Below are positions 19,891 to 27,343 of a stretch of DNA of 42,664 nt, piece after piece (the stretch's first letter is position 1; every line of letters begins with the position of its first letter). The stretch is from a virus. The stretch covers positions 1 through 42,664 of IMG/VR virus record IMGVR_UViG_3300025164_001626. One strand, written 5' to 3'. The notes under the pieces were generated by a model that did not search any database, was not told where the DNA came from, and saw nothing but the letters and a program-made list of their open reading frames with translations. A program made the position numbers and the translations under genes.

Positions 19891-21906
19891 ATGTTCAACC
19901 ATTTTAAGGTAGCGGTAAGTAAACAATTTGATAAAATGAGAAAACATGATCTTTTCCGAACTCAGGTAGAGAAAGACTTACTTTGGGATACCTACCTCAA
20001 GAGTTTCCCCCCTGGATCAAATCCAATTTTTCGAGAAAGGACTGAGTACGACTGTCAGTGTTGCAAACAATTCATCAGGGCTGTTGGAAATGTCGTCGCT
20101 ATAATTGATGGAAAAGTCGAGAGCATTTGGGACATTCAGGTAGATGTGGAACACTATCAAGCTGTCACCGATGCGATGGCAAATCTGGTCAAATCCAGTC
20201 CAATTGACAACGTGTTCTTTCATACCGAACGTATCGCTGGGACGGATAAGAACTTTCACCAACTACTTGGTCAAGTAAAAACGTGGGAGCACTTCTTCAT
20301 CAATATTCCTGAAGAATATGTCTGTAAGAAAATCGACATTGGTCCCAAGTTATCTGATTCCCGCGCAACTCACGATGTACTGCTCCGAAGTCTGGAGGAG
20401 ATAACTGACGATGCTACCGATACAGTTCTAGAACTAATAGCGCAAAACTCATTGTATCGGGGACAAGAATATAAATTTGTGGTTGAAAGTTTTGTAACAT
20501 TGAAAAAAAGGTTTAGCAATTCAAAGACCAGCGAGGGGAAAAATTCTTTCGTGTGGTCACAGATCAAAATAGTGCAACCATCTATATCTAGGATTAGGAG
20601 TACCGTTATAGGGACCCTGTTAACAGATCTTTCTGAAGGTAAGGAAATGGACGCAGCCGTAACATCCTTTGAATCGAAGGTAGCGCCAACTAATTACAAG
20701 CGTCCGACTGCTCTTGTCACAAAGGCCATGATTGAACAGGCGAAGAACAAAATTGAAGAGATGGGGCTTACTTCGGCCCTTGAACGTAGGTACGCCACAA
20801 TTACCGATATTACCGTTAACAACATCATATTTGCAAATCGTGAAGCCCGTAAGAAGATGTCTGGTAACGTGTTTGATGATATTGCGGGCCAGGTTTCCGA
20901 GAAACCTAAGAATCTGGATAAGGTAGAAGAGGTTTCAATTGATAAGTTCCTTACTGATATCCTACCCAAGGCTGATTCAATTGAAGTTCTATTTGAAAAT
21001 CGCCATACTGGCAATCTAGTTAGTTTGGTAGCTCCAGTCAATCCAACTGCAGGATTTTTATTCAAATGGCCTAATAATTTCAGTTGGTCTTATAAAGGAG
21101 AGTTGGCAGACTCCATTAAAGAACGAGTCAAGAAGGCCGGGGGAAACGTTTCTGGAGATTGGTGTAACCGACTGGCATGGTACAATCATGATGACTTAGA
21201 CTTTCATATGAAAGAACCAAACGGAAACGAAATATACTTTGCTAACAAGGGGACTTCCCCATGCGGTGGACGGCTAGATGTAGATATGAACGCTGGCCAC
21301 GGGACTACACGTGAACCTGTCGAAAACATCTTCTATTCGGACAAACGAAAGCTACAGGAAGGTAATTATTCCTTACGAGTTCATAACTACTGCAGACGAG
21401 AATCAGTTGATGTAGGATTTGAAGTTGAAATGGACTGGTTGGGAACTATCTACCGGTTTGCTTACGATAAGCCCGTCAAAAGCAATGAAACGATTGTAGT
21501 TGCAGAGATCAAGTATTCCCATGTTAAAGGGGTTGAAATTGTCAAATCTCTCCCATCATCTCAGTCAGTGAGAGAAGTATGGGGAATTCCAACCCAGACG
21601 TTCCATAAAGTCAACGTAATGATGTTATCTCCCAATTATTGGGATAACAAGACGGTAGGAAATAAGCACTTCTTCTTCATGATTGACGGATGTTTAAATG
21701 ATGGAAAGGCTCGTGGATTTTTTAACGAATTCTTAAAGGGGGAATTCAATGCACATAGAAAGGTATTTGAAATTGTAGGTGCCAAGATGAAAACGGAAGA
21801 ATCCAACAACCAACTAAGCGGCATCGGCTTTTCCAGCACTCAACGTAGCAACGTGTTATGCAGAGTTAAGGGCAGTTTCTCTCGCACCATCAAAATCAAC
21901 TTCTAG
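19891..21906 (+). CDS. Conserved large phage protein with DUF2135-like domain, 671 aa
   Basis: ATG 19891 follows AAAGAGGGCGT. Codons are visibly GC-richer than in flanking genes. The N-terminal 340 residues include CQCC at about 55-58 and helical segments. From about residue 425 a beta-rich domain reads RLAWYNHDDLDFHMKEPNGN, then EIYFANKGTSPCGGRLDVDM and PVENIFYSDKR ... GNYSLRVHNYC, the W...DLDLH...P.G..I.F.NK...G..LDVDMN pattern of DUF2135-like domains. I recall long unannotated phage proteins of this build paired with a short coiled-coil partner, as here. Possibly abundant; virion or intracellular role not resolved. Confidence 0.7.
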   Translation: MFNHFKVAVSKQFDKMRKHDLFRTQVEKDLLWDTYLKSFPPGSNPIFRERTEYDCQCCKQFIRAVGNVVAIIDGKVESIWDIQVDVEHYQAVTDAMANLVKSSPIDNVFFHTERIAGTDKNFHQLLGQVKTWEHFFINIPEEYVCKKIDIGPKLSDSRATHDVLLRSLEEITDDATDTVLELIAQNSLYRGQEYKFVVESFVTLKKRFSNSKTSEGKNSFVWSQIKIVQPSISRIRSTVIGTLLTDLSEGKEMDAAVTSFESKVAPTNYKRPTALVTKAMIEQAKNKIEEMGLTSALERRYATITDITVNNIIFANREARKKMSGNVFDDIAGQVSEKPKNLDKVEEVSIDKFLTDILPKADSIEVLFENRHTGNLVSLVAPVNPTAGFLFKWPNNFSWSYKGELADSIKERVKKAGGNVSGDWCNRLAWYNHDDLDFHMKEPNGNEIYFANKGTSPCGGRLDVDMNAGHGTTREPVENIFYSDKRKLQEGNYSLRVHNYCRRESVDVGFEVEMDWLGTIYRFAYDKPVKSNETIVVAEIKYSHVKGVEIVKSLPSSQSVREVWGIPTQTFHKVNVMMLSPNYWDNKTVGNKHFFFMIDGCLNDGKARGFFNEFLKGEFNAHRKVFEIVGAKMKTEESNNQLSGIGFSSTQRSNVLCRVKGSFSRTIKINF

Positions 21907-21923
21907 GAAGAAAGGAGAACAAA

Positions 21924-22310
21924 ATGTTTGAAAAAGCATCTCGGTTCAAGCTTCGGTTTGATACAACCCAGGGACAACTCGATGTAGAAGATTTATGGGA
22001 CCTTCCGTTAACCAGCGGAAATAGGGCCAATCTGGATGATATCGCCAGAGGACTTTCCAAACAAGTGAAGGAAGCCGAAACGGAATCCTTTATAGTAAAA
22101 CCCGCAAAAGCCAACGAGATTACCTTGCTGAAATTTGATATCATAAAGCATGTAATAGAAATTCGTCTGGCAGAGAATGAGGCCGCTGCAACAGCCAGGG
22201 CCAACAAGGAACGGAAACAGAAGATCCTTGCCATCATTGCAAACAAACAAGACGAACAACTTGCTACGTCTTCCATCGAAGACCTGCAGAAGTTGGCTGA
22301 AGCTCTTTAA
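21924..22310 (+). CDS. Conserved phage helical protein, partner of the 671-aa protein, 128 aa
   Basis: ATG 21924 follows GAAAGGAGAACAAA, 17 bases after the previous stop. The N-terminus FEKASRFKLRFDTTQGQLDV then EDLWDLPLTS, and the long helix EIRLAENEAAATARANKERK with a final SSIEDLQKLAEAL, match a short phage protein I have seen repeatedly without annotation. GC-richer codons like its neighbour indicate the same expression unit. Function unknown; probably a coiled-coil oligomer. Confidence 0.7.
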   Translation: MFEKASRFKLRFDTTQGQLDVEDLWDLPLTSGNRANLDDIARGLSKQVKEAETESFIVKPAKANEITLLKFDIIKHVIEIRLAENEAAATARANKERKQKILAIIANKQDEQLATSSIEDLQKLAEAL

Positions 22311-22321
22311 TAAATATTTGA

Positions 22322-22404
22322 ACTCCCGGACCCAGTAGGTTAAGCCGGACGACAACCAACCTTCGGGCTAGTCACCTTGAAGGGGCTGATCTGGGTCTGG
22401 GGGT
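22322..22404 (+). ncRNA. Strongly folded RNA leader upstream of rtcB, unknown class
   Basis: Bases 22322-22335 (ACTCCCGGACCCAG) pair with 22391-22404 (CTGGGTCTGGGGGT) to make an uninterrupted 14-bp stem with two G-U pairs. The 55 bases inside can form AGGTT/AACCT or AGCC/GGCT and CCTT/AAGG helices. AAATATTTGAA sequences flank the stem on both sides as direct repeats. No T-run follows, so it is not a terminator. It ends 32 bases before the rtcB start and may be a cis-regulator or a processed small RNA. Confidence 0.45.
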
Positions 22405-22436
22405 ACGACACCAAAAAATATTTGAAAAGGGGTAAA

Positions 22437-23645
22437 ATGTTTGTACTTGACGGTTGGAATAAACCGATAAAAGTATGGCTAGATTCTCAAAAAGATATTG
22501 AAGACAGTTGTTTAGAACAAGCAAATAACTTATCAAAATTACCATTCATATTCAAACAGGTATCCCTAATGCCGGATACCCATAGCGGGTATGGAATGCC
22601 CATCGGAGGGGTGATAGCCACTCAAGATGTTATTATTCCTAATGCAGTTGGCGTTGACATCGGATGTGGAGTTTCTCACACCGCAACAGAAATTCCAGTT
22701 AAGGATTTTAGAATATTCCTTCCTGAAATTGTAGAAAAAATCATGGTTCGTATTCCTGTAGGATTTAATCATCATAAGAAATCCCAAACTTGTAACTCCA
22801 TCAGTAAATGGTTATCTGGGAGATGGAAAGGGGAGCCAGAAGAAATCATATTGGTTAAAGAACTACAACCGGAACTTAATAGAGGATATTACCAAATTGG
22901 CACGTTGGGTGGGGGCAACCACTTTATCGAATTGCAAGAGGATACTAAACGTGAGACAATGGGTATTATGATTCACTCTGGATCAAGAAATTTTGGATTA
23001 AAAATTGCTAAATTATTTAATGATAAAGCAAAAAAGTTAAACAAGGAATGGTTCTCCTCCGTTCCTGAGAAACATGATTTGGCTTTTCTTCCCATAGATT
23101 CAGATGAGGGAAAATTATATCTTTGGTGGATGAATCTTGCTTTATCTTTTGCAGAAGAAAGTCGTAAACATATGATGGGAGTTGTAGAAAATATCATTTT
23201 AGAATACACTGACGGACCCGGATTTTCCGGGACTATCGACGTTCCCCACAACTACGCAGCCATAGAGCACCATTTTGGAAAAGACGTATGGGTTCACCGA
23301 AAGGGGGCCATTAGAGCAAGAGAAGGAGAGGTAGGTATCATCCCCGGATCTATGGGATCATTTTCTTACATTGTCGAAGGGAAAGGTAATAAAGAATCCT
23401 TCCAATCCTGTTCCCACGGAGCGGGAAGGAAGATGTCTCGCAAGAAAGCAAAAGAGTTGTTCCCCTATGATTACGTTATGTCTGATTTAAATGCGAAAGG
23501 AATAGTAGTGGGAGTTCCTGATCCATCTACTATTGGAGATGAGTGTTCAAGTGCCTATAAAGATATCAAATATGTTATGGATCAGCAGAAGGATTTGGTA
23601 GATATTATTACTGAATTAAAAACTATTGCGGTGGTAAAAGGATAA
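22437..23645 (+). CDS. rtcB: RNA-splicing ligase RtcB, 402 aa
   Basis: ATG 22437 follows GAAAAGGGGTAAA; an in-frame TTG at 22377 lies in the RNA fold and is rejected. RtcB joins 2',3'-cyclic phosphate (or 3'-phosphate) to 5'-OH RNA ends using GTP and manganese. All signature elements are present: GVDIGCG (D74, C77), GGGNHF (H162), HSGSRNFG (H180), VPHNYA (H271), GSMGSFSYI, and the guanylylated histidine H327 in SCSHGAGR. Length is normal for a compact RtcB. In phages it probably repairs tRNAs or other RNAs cut by host anticodon nucleases or toxins; a phage tRNA lies 3.7 kb upstream. Confidence 0.97.
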   Translation: MFVLDGWNKPIKVWLDSQKDIEDSCLEQANNLSKLPFIFKQVSLMPDTHSGYGMPIGGVIATQDVIIPNAVGVDIGCGVSHTATEIPVKDFRIFLPEIVEKIMVRIPVGFNHHKKSQTCNSISKWLSGRWKGEPEEIILVKELQPELNRGYYQIGTLGGGNHFIELQEDTKRETMGIMIHSGSRNFGLKIAKLFNDKAKKLNKEWFSSVPEKHDLAFLPIDSDEGKLYLWWMNLALSFAEESRKHMMGVVENIILEYTDGPGFSGTIDVPHNYAAIEHHFGKDVWVHRKGAIRAREGEVGIIPGSMGSFSYIVEGKGNKESFQSCSHGAGRKMSRKKAKELFPYDYVMSDLNAKGIVVGVPDPSTIGDECSSAYKDIKYVMDQQKDLVDIITELKTIAVVKG

Positions 23646-23878
23646 TGAAAGAAGATGAAAATGGTTGGTGGGATGTTCCTGCACTTAAGAAATGGATATG
23701 CCCAAATTGTAAAGTAAAATCGGCGGCAGAATTATGGTCCAAATGCGAACCCTACTGTAGTGATTGCGGAAACCATGACGGAAGAAAATGCCCGAATTGT
23801 GGGGATGAATTTGACCACGTATGGGGAGCAAGGGATATAGCTAATGCTAATTTAAAAGCAGGAGGGTCTGATGCTTAA
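23645..23878 (+). CDS. Triple zinc-knuckle protein, 77 aa
   Basis: ATG 23645 shares its A with the rtcB stop. It has three CxxC pairs: CPNC (about residue 19), CSDC (about 38) and CPNC (about 49), plus C33, enough for one or two zinc ions. It is translationally coupled to rtcB, so it may act with it, though nothing in the sequence proves this. Confidence 0.6.
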   Translation: MKEDENGWWDVPALKKWICPNCKVKSAAELWSKCEPYCSDCGNHDGRKCPNCGDEFDHVWGARDIANANLKAGGSDA

Positions 23879-24020
23879 AATGACCATATACGTAGAAAAA
23901 GATCCTCTGGCTTCTATCGGTAAATATGAATATAATGGTAATAACGAAATCGGTAAGATATTGGTAATAATTTCGGAGTCATTATTAAAACACCTAATTA
24001 TTGGTATGGACAAAAATTAA
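23871..24020 (+). CDS. Small hypothetical protein, possibly frameshifted, 49 aa
   Basis: ATG 23871 follows GCAGGAGGGTCTG, overlapping the previous stop. The frame reads MTIYVEKDPLASIGKYEYNG and ends at TAA 24018. In another frame the DNA continues as NNFGVIIKTPNYWYGQKLNK then IEIVSE, stopping at 24046 directly before the next ATG. The neat abutment suggests the original gene ran to 24046 and suffered a frameshift near 23950. Confidence 0.45.
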   Translation: MLKMTIYVEKDPLASIGKYEYNGNNEIGKILVIISESLLKHLIIGMDKN

Positions 24021-24046
24021 ATAAAATAGAGATAGTGAGTGAATAA

Positions 24047-24256
24047 ATGAAATATAAAATAGTAAAAGTTCAAACTAGTGTAGAACCTCCTGGTCAAGTA
24101 TTGATATATAATGAAGATAGGTCCATTGTGTACCAAGGACCTATTCCAAAAGAAATAAAAAAATTAATGTTATGTAAACGAAAAGAATTTTTTTATGCTC
24201 ATATAGAAGGAACTAATATCGTTTTAGGCCCTTTATCCAAATGGCAGAATTGGTAA
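24047..24256 (+). CDS. Hypothetical protein, 69 aa
   Basis: ATG 24047 lies directly after an upstream stop, with GATAGTGAGTGAATAA as a weak site. Beta-rich, basic (KIVKVQTSVEPPGQVLIYNE, KEIKKLMLCKRKEFF). No family recognised. Confidence 0.5.
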   Translation: MKYKIVKVQTSVEPPGQVLIYNEDRSIVYQGPIPKEIKKLMLCKRKEFFYAHIEGTNIVLGPLSKWQNW

Positions 24257-24516
24257 TGAGTTGCTGCTTATGCACCAAAAAGGAAAAAGGGGCTGACCGC
24301 CATGCCATCTACATTTGTTCAACATGTACCTACAAATTGAATTCTATCCCCCGATCTGAGGTAAGAAATGCCATCGACAGATTATATCTAGCCAATCGTG
24401 TTGAAGATGCCAGATTCGTAGAAAGAGTTGCATTTGGAAGTAACGCCTACTCTCCTGAACCTCCCAAAATGTTGAAAAGAACCGTAGCCATAAAATTGCG
24501 GAAAAAATCTATATGA
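24241..24516 (+). CDS. Zinc-knuckle protein, 91 aa
   Basis: Start is either ATG 24241 or ATG 24256 (which overlaps the preceding stop); neither has a strong ribosome binding site. CCLCTKKEKGADRHAIYICS then TC gives two CxxC pairs about 17 residues apart with a nearby His. A helical segment follows, then a basic tail (KRTVAIKLRKKSI). Resembles small phage zinc proteins; role unknown. Confidence 0.55.
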   Translation: MAELVMSCCLCTKKEKGADRHAIYICSTCTYKLNSIPRSEVRNAIDRLYLANRVEDARFVERVAFGSNAYSPEPPKMLKRTVAIKLRKKSI

Positions 24517-24620
24517 CGGAAGACTTATTGATTCATACGTCCAATGTAAAAGTTAGTGTATTAAAACCCAACAAAATTTATGAATGGGATAAACCCTGCA
24601 TATATTTTAGTCTCAATTAG
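24513..24620 (+). pseudogene. 5' fragment of a gene broken by an in-frame TAG, 35 aa
   Basis: ATG 24513 overlaps the previous stop. The peptide TSNVKVSVLKPNKIYEWDKP is followed by TAG at 24618-24620; the same frame continues without another stop for 106 codons to 24941. TAG is used as a normal stop elsewhere in this window, so a nonsense mutation is more likely than recoding. Confidence 0.5.
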
Positions 24621-24734
24621 TTTATATCTTTTTTTGGGAAATATATTTATTTATTCCAAAAAAAAGTTCTGGAAGAAAACTTTTTTGTTGAAAAATGTTC
24701 TTCCAAAGGAGTTGAAACGAGTTCTATAGTTTAT

Positions 24735-24941
24735 ATGAAAACAATTCCAATAGAATATAGGTATCGAAGCGAGGACTTGGGGCATGAATTTAGGGTATAC
24801 CAACCTATAGATGTTCAACGTTACTGTTTAGGAGTGATAACAAATTTCAATCATTTAAAAGGGGTTTTAGAAAGAAAAATAAATGAAAAAATAATAATAG
24901 ACCAAGTAGATTTTTCTTTAGGTGACTACCCCCCTGCATGA
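24735..24941 (+). pseudogene. 3' fragment of the same broken gene, 68 aa, truncated by an IS end
   Basis: In frame with 24513 past the TAG; ATG 24735 could restart translation but has only a distant site (CAAAGGAG at 24705). Product MKTIPIEYRYRSEDLGHEFR. The last residues (GDYPPA) are encoded by the IS605-type right end at 24921, so the original C-terminus is missing. Confidence 0.5.
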
Positions 24942-24989
24942 ATGCAGGGGCTTCTTGGGGCACGCCCCAGGCTGTGTAGCCCCACAGCC
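24921..24989 (-). repeat. Orphan IS200/IS605-type right end with three hairpins (no tnpB)
   Basis: Read on the minus strand this ends ...CATGCAGGGGGGTAGTCACC, closely matching IS200/IS605 right ends. Three perfect hairpins adjoin: CCCCTGCAT/ATGCAGGGG (24931-24950), TGGGGC/GCCCCA (24956-24969), GGCTGTG/CACAGCC (24970-24989). No transposase gene follows. It may be a tnpB-less element (PATE-like) or a deletion remnant. It is unlike the right end of the intact TnpB element at 3541. Confidence 0.6.
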
Positions 24990-25058
24990 AAAATATTTAA
25001 GGAGGCATTGTGATCGCCGGTGGAAGGACCATTCACACCGCCATCGCCGCCCGTGCGT

Positions 25059-25415
25059 ATGATTGATTCAATCTTATGTGGGGAATGTAGATCTCCTATG
25101 AGGCTTCTAGAATCTAGAAAATTTGGAAAATTCTACGGGTGTACCAAATGGCCAGAATGTAATGGAACTCATGGTGCCCATCAAAAGACGGGGAAACCTT
25201 TGGGAATCCCCACCAACGCAGAAACAAAGAAAGCTAGGATACTAGCGCACGAGGTGTTCGATATTTTATGGAAGAGGGGAAAGATGACTAGAAAAGAGGC
25301 ATATAAGTGGATGAGAAAAAATCTATCCCTTTCCTCTGAAGATGCCCATATATCTAGGTTTGATATAGCAACTTGTGAATTATTGATATCTGCTATAAAA
25401 GAGAAAAGAAAATAA
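25059..25415 (+). CDS. DUF3268 zinc-finger protein, about 118 aa
   Basis: Start uncertain: ATG 25059 (overlapping the stop of a short GTG frame 25010-25066 that has the AAGGAGG site) or GTG 25020. CGECRSPMRLLESRKFGKFY with GCTKWPECNGTHGAH is the topoisomerase-type C4 zinc finger; GKPLGIPTNAETKKARILAH and a helical C-terminus (KEAYKWMRKNLSLSSEDAHI) complete DUF3268. Family members occur in phages and plasmids and are thought to bind nucleic acid. The GC-rich 5' edge hints at a junction. Confidence 0.75.
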   Translation: MIDSILCGECRSPMRLLESRKFGKFYGCTKWPECNGTHGAHQKTGKPLGIPTNAETKKARILAHEVFDILWKRGKMTRKEAYKWMRKNLSLSSEDAHISRFDIATCELLISAIKEKRK

Positions 25416-25470
25416 CTCAAGGAGCAACCATGACCGCCCCGCCCTTGCGCGGGGAATAGGAGGGGGGAAG

Positions 25471-25728
25471 ATGATGACGGAGATTAAGCCCTGTCCGTTT
25501 TGTGGTGGTACGACTGTCGAGTGTTTGCAATACGACGAGGATGGCGATTACGCTGCAATCTTTTGTCGTAAAAAGGAGTGCCACGCATCGGGGCCGCCAG
25601 TTGATGCCATCCACGGTGAGGACGAGGACGACGACGAAGAGATGTCTTACAACAAGGCATTGGAAGCGTGGAACCTGCGCTCGTTGGAGGGGGTTTCCAA
25701 CCCCCAACCGAAAGGAGAATCAAAATGA
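25471..25728 (+). CDS. Lar-family restriction alleviation protein, 85 aa
   Basis: ATG 25471 (or 25474) follows GGAGGGGGGAAG. IKPCPFCGGTTVECLQYDED, then IFCRKKECHASGP and YNKALEAWNLR, is the Lar / restriction-alleviation pattern: CPFCGG, a second Cys pair, GP, and a final AWNxR. Lar proteins of lambdoid phages reduce restriction by type I systems, in part by favouring methylation. It is the first gene of a GC-rich island. The stop overlaps the next start. Confidence 0.85.
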   Translation: MMTEIKPCPFCGGTTVECLQYDEDGDYAAIFCRKKECHASGPPVDAIHGEDEDDDEEMSYNKALEAWNLRSLEGVSNPQPKGESK

Positions 25729-25982
25729 AAAGACTGGTCGAGGAAATCGAGGATGACGGCTTCACCCCGTTCATAGGCCAACGCATCACTCTGCTTTGTA
25801 TGAATTACTTCTATACCGGGAAGTTGATCGCGATGAACGAGGATTTCCTGGAATTGGCAGATGCGGCGATCATCTACAAGACGGGGGCGTGGGTCGATAA
25901 AATATGGAAGGACGCCCAACCTCTCCCCGGCAATGTGCGTGTGCGGGTGGCGACGATCGAAGCGTACGGAGTGTGGAAATGA
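25725..25982 (+). CDS. Conserved small phage protein, 85 aa
   Basis: ATG 25725 follows CGAAAGGAGAATCAAA and overlaps the previous stop. FIGQRITLLCMNYFYTGKLI then AMNEDFLELADAAIIYKTG ... VRVATIEAYG resembles a small beta-barrel (Sm-like) protein common in phages and prophages. GC-rich codons. No assigned function. Confidence 0.6.
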   Translation: MKRLVEEIEDDGFTPFIGQRITLLCMNYFYTGKLIAMNEDFLELADAAIIYKTGAWVDKIWKDAQPLPGNVRVRVATIEAYGVWK

Positions 25983-26038
25983 GACCACGAAAGCGTAAAC
26001 AATTGTTGGGGTCGCGGTCGGGGTCGTGGTCGGAGTGA
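25979..26038 (+). CDS. Putative Arg/Ser/Gly-rich micropeptide, 19 aa
   Basis: ATG 25979 overlaps the previous stop (ATGA). The product MRPRKRKQLLGSRSGSWSE has a basic head and a short Gly-Ser repeat encoded by imperfect GGGTCGCGGTCG repeats. Similar basic-head plus GSGS-tail peptides occur after this kind of gene in other phages. Very short, so low confidence. Confidence 0.35.
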   Translation: MRPRKRKQLLGSRSGSWSE

Positions 26039-26068
26039 TATGTGCTCGCTGAACAAGGAGGGTATAGG

Positions 26069-26353
26069 ATGACGGACGAAGAACAGAAAGATTGGGAAGA
26101 TTTCATCGTGTGGCTTGACTCGGAGGATGCGTACAAGGTGTGCTTCGATTCCGATTCTGATACCGCTCACGCCATTCGCATGGTGGCGAAGGAACTGAAG
26201 GAGCGCAGGGAGGACGAGGAGTGGCTGATGAAGAATCACTATAACACCCGCATCCATATCCATCCGAAGGCGTTCACAATCGACCATGATTACCAGCCGT
26301 GTGTACCTCATGAAACGCTCCACGCCGCTATCACCGCCGCACGGGGGAAATGA
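26069..26353 (+). CDS. Hypothetical protein, 94 aa
   Basis: ATG 26069 follows AACAAGGAGGGTATAGG. Acidic N-terminal half (EEQKDWEDFIVWLDSEDAYK), a helix (HAIRMVAKELKERREDEEWL), and a His-rich segment (RIHIHPKAFTIDHDYQ). GC-rich codons typical of this island. No family recognised; the stop overlaps the next start. Confidence 0.55.
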   Translation: MTDEEQKDWEDFIVWLDSEDAYKVCFDSDSDTAHAIRMVAKELKERREDEEWLMKNHYNTRIHIHPKAFTIDHDYQPCVPHETLHAAITAARGK

Positions 26354-26532
26354 AGATGCTGAAGAAATCAGAATGGTCTGTTATCGAATGGGCCGCAATA
26401 CGCTGGTGGCAGGGGTATAGGCCGTATGATTGGAATATAAAGAAACACCTTTTGTCACCAACAATCAATATGTCCAGTCCGAGAGAACACGATTTAGCGA
26501 AAGCAGTAGTAGAAGCCATCCGGCGGAAATAG
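26350..26532 (+). CDS. Small hypothetical protein, 60 aa
   Basis: ATG 26350 overlaps the previous stop, with CACGGGGGAA upstream. Trp-rich basic sequence (SEWSVIEWAAIRWWQGYRPY) and a final helix HDLAKAVVEAIRRK. Unknown. Codons here drift back toward AT-rich, so the island is itself mosaic. Confidence 0.5.
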   Translation: MKMLKKSEWSVIEWAAIRWWQGYRPYDWNIKKHLLSPTINMSSPREHDLAKAVVEAIRRK

Positions 26533-26543
26533 GGGGAGGAGAG

Positions 26544-26804
26544 ATGAGTAAAGATAAGTGCCTGTGTGACATCAAGGGATATGTTACTGAGAGTTGCAAT
26601 GAACATGCTTACTTACTCAAAGAAATAGAGTGTCCTCAATGCGTCCGCTTCCGGGAGAAGTTGGACCGGGAGAAGATGGCGAAGGTGATCCATCGTAATG
26701 ACCATGAGTGTGCCGAGTCGCTTGACTGGTGGAAAGAACAAGGGGAAGCGAGGGAGACATACCGGAGACTCGCCGATGCCCTCATCAAATATCTCACCGA
26801 GTAG
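26544..26804 (+). CDS. Zinc-knuckle protein, 86 aa, paralogue of 33321
   Basis: ATG 26544 follows GGGGGAGGAGAG. N-terminal CLCD and ECPQCVRFREKLDREKMAKV, then a C-terminal YRRLADALIKYLTE. The second half matches the protein at 33321 (FRNKLDRSKLAS ... DADALIKYFEG), so the two share a small domain ending in ADALIKYxx. In phages this domain is frequently joined to different N-termini; role unknown. Confidence 0.6.
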   Translation: MSKDKCLCDIKGYVTESCNEHAYLLKEIECPQCVRFREKLDREKMAKVIHRNDHECAESLDWWKEQGEARETYRRLADALIKYLTE

Positions 26805-26812
26805 GAGGAAAC

Positions 26813-27343
26813 GTGGAACTGATAACGAAAGCGGATGATCCGAGACTTACCGGCAATGATATCCTCAACGGGTTAGTGCCGGGTGATCTCGTGACGGAAT
26901 CTTTACGCGCCGTGTTGAAGGAACGGGATTCCGCGAGAGCGGAGAAGGAGGGGCAGGTGTGCGCCATGAAGCCGCCCATTGTCTGTATCTGCGGATCAAC
27001 GCGCTTCAAGCAGGCGTGGATCGCTGAGAACGCCAGGCTTACCGGTGAAGGAAATATCGTCCTTGCGGTCGGGCTGTGGGGGCATCACGAGCGTGTTTTC
27101 CCTGACGCGGAGACGAAGAAGAAATTGGATGAACTTCACCTACGTAAGATCGACCTATGTGATTGGGTGTGGGTGCTCGACATCGGCGGGTACATCGGCG
27201 AAAGCACACGGAACGAAATCGCCTACGCTGAGACGCACGGGAAATTTGTTCGTTACTTGTCGAAGGAGATACCCGATTACATCGAGCCGGTTGATCCGTT
27301 ACTCGCCGCCCTCTCCCGGCTCGCGGAGAAGGAGGGAAAATGA
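26813..27343 (+). CDS. Nucleoside 2-deoxyribosyltransferase-like / SLOG-type protein, 176 aa
   Basis: GTG 26813 follows GTAGGAGGAAAC. After an N-terminal helical segment (residues 1-50), PPIVCICGSTRFKQAWIAEN, GNIVLAVGLWGHHERVFPD, LHLRKIDLCDWVWVLDIGGY and IGESTRNEIAYAETHGKFV form the Rossmann-like core of deoxyribosyltransferase-type enzymes: CGSTRF, an acidic D-x-V-x-V, and GxSTRxEIxYA. Such proteins cleave or bind nucleosides. The N-terminal extension is unusual and may be a separate protein-binding segment. In the GC-rich island. Confidence 0.7.
   Translation: MELITKADDPRLTGNDILNGLVPGDLVTESLRAVLKERDSARAEKEGQVCAMKPPIVCICGSTRFKQAWIAENARLTGEGNIVLAVGLWGHHERVFPDAETKKKLDELHLRKIDLCDWVWVLDIGGYIGESTRNEIAYAETHGKFVRYLSKEIPDYIEPVDPLLAALSRLAEKEGK

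Noticed and set aside
19891-22310. Major capsid or tail assignment for the GC-rich pair
   Set aside because: No capsid or tail signature is visible; high expression alone does not identify a structural role.
22311-22436. Rho-independent terminator
   Set aside because: The stem is long but is followed by ACGACACCAAAAAATATTTG, not a T-run, and lies close to a start codon.
13315-24941. Stop-codon recoding (TAA 13459, TAG 24618)
   Set aside because: TAA and TAG both end many other genes cleanly here (e.g. TAG at 6142, 19799, 21904, 41110), so isolated mutations are more likely.
25010-25066. Short GTG frame with an AAGGAGG site before the DUF3268 gene
   Set aside because: Only 18 residues, no resemblance to a known protein; kept only as a possible coupling leader in the DUF3268 entry.
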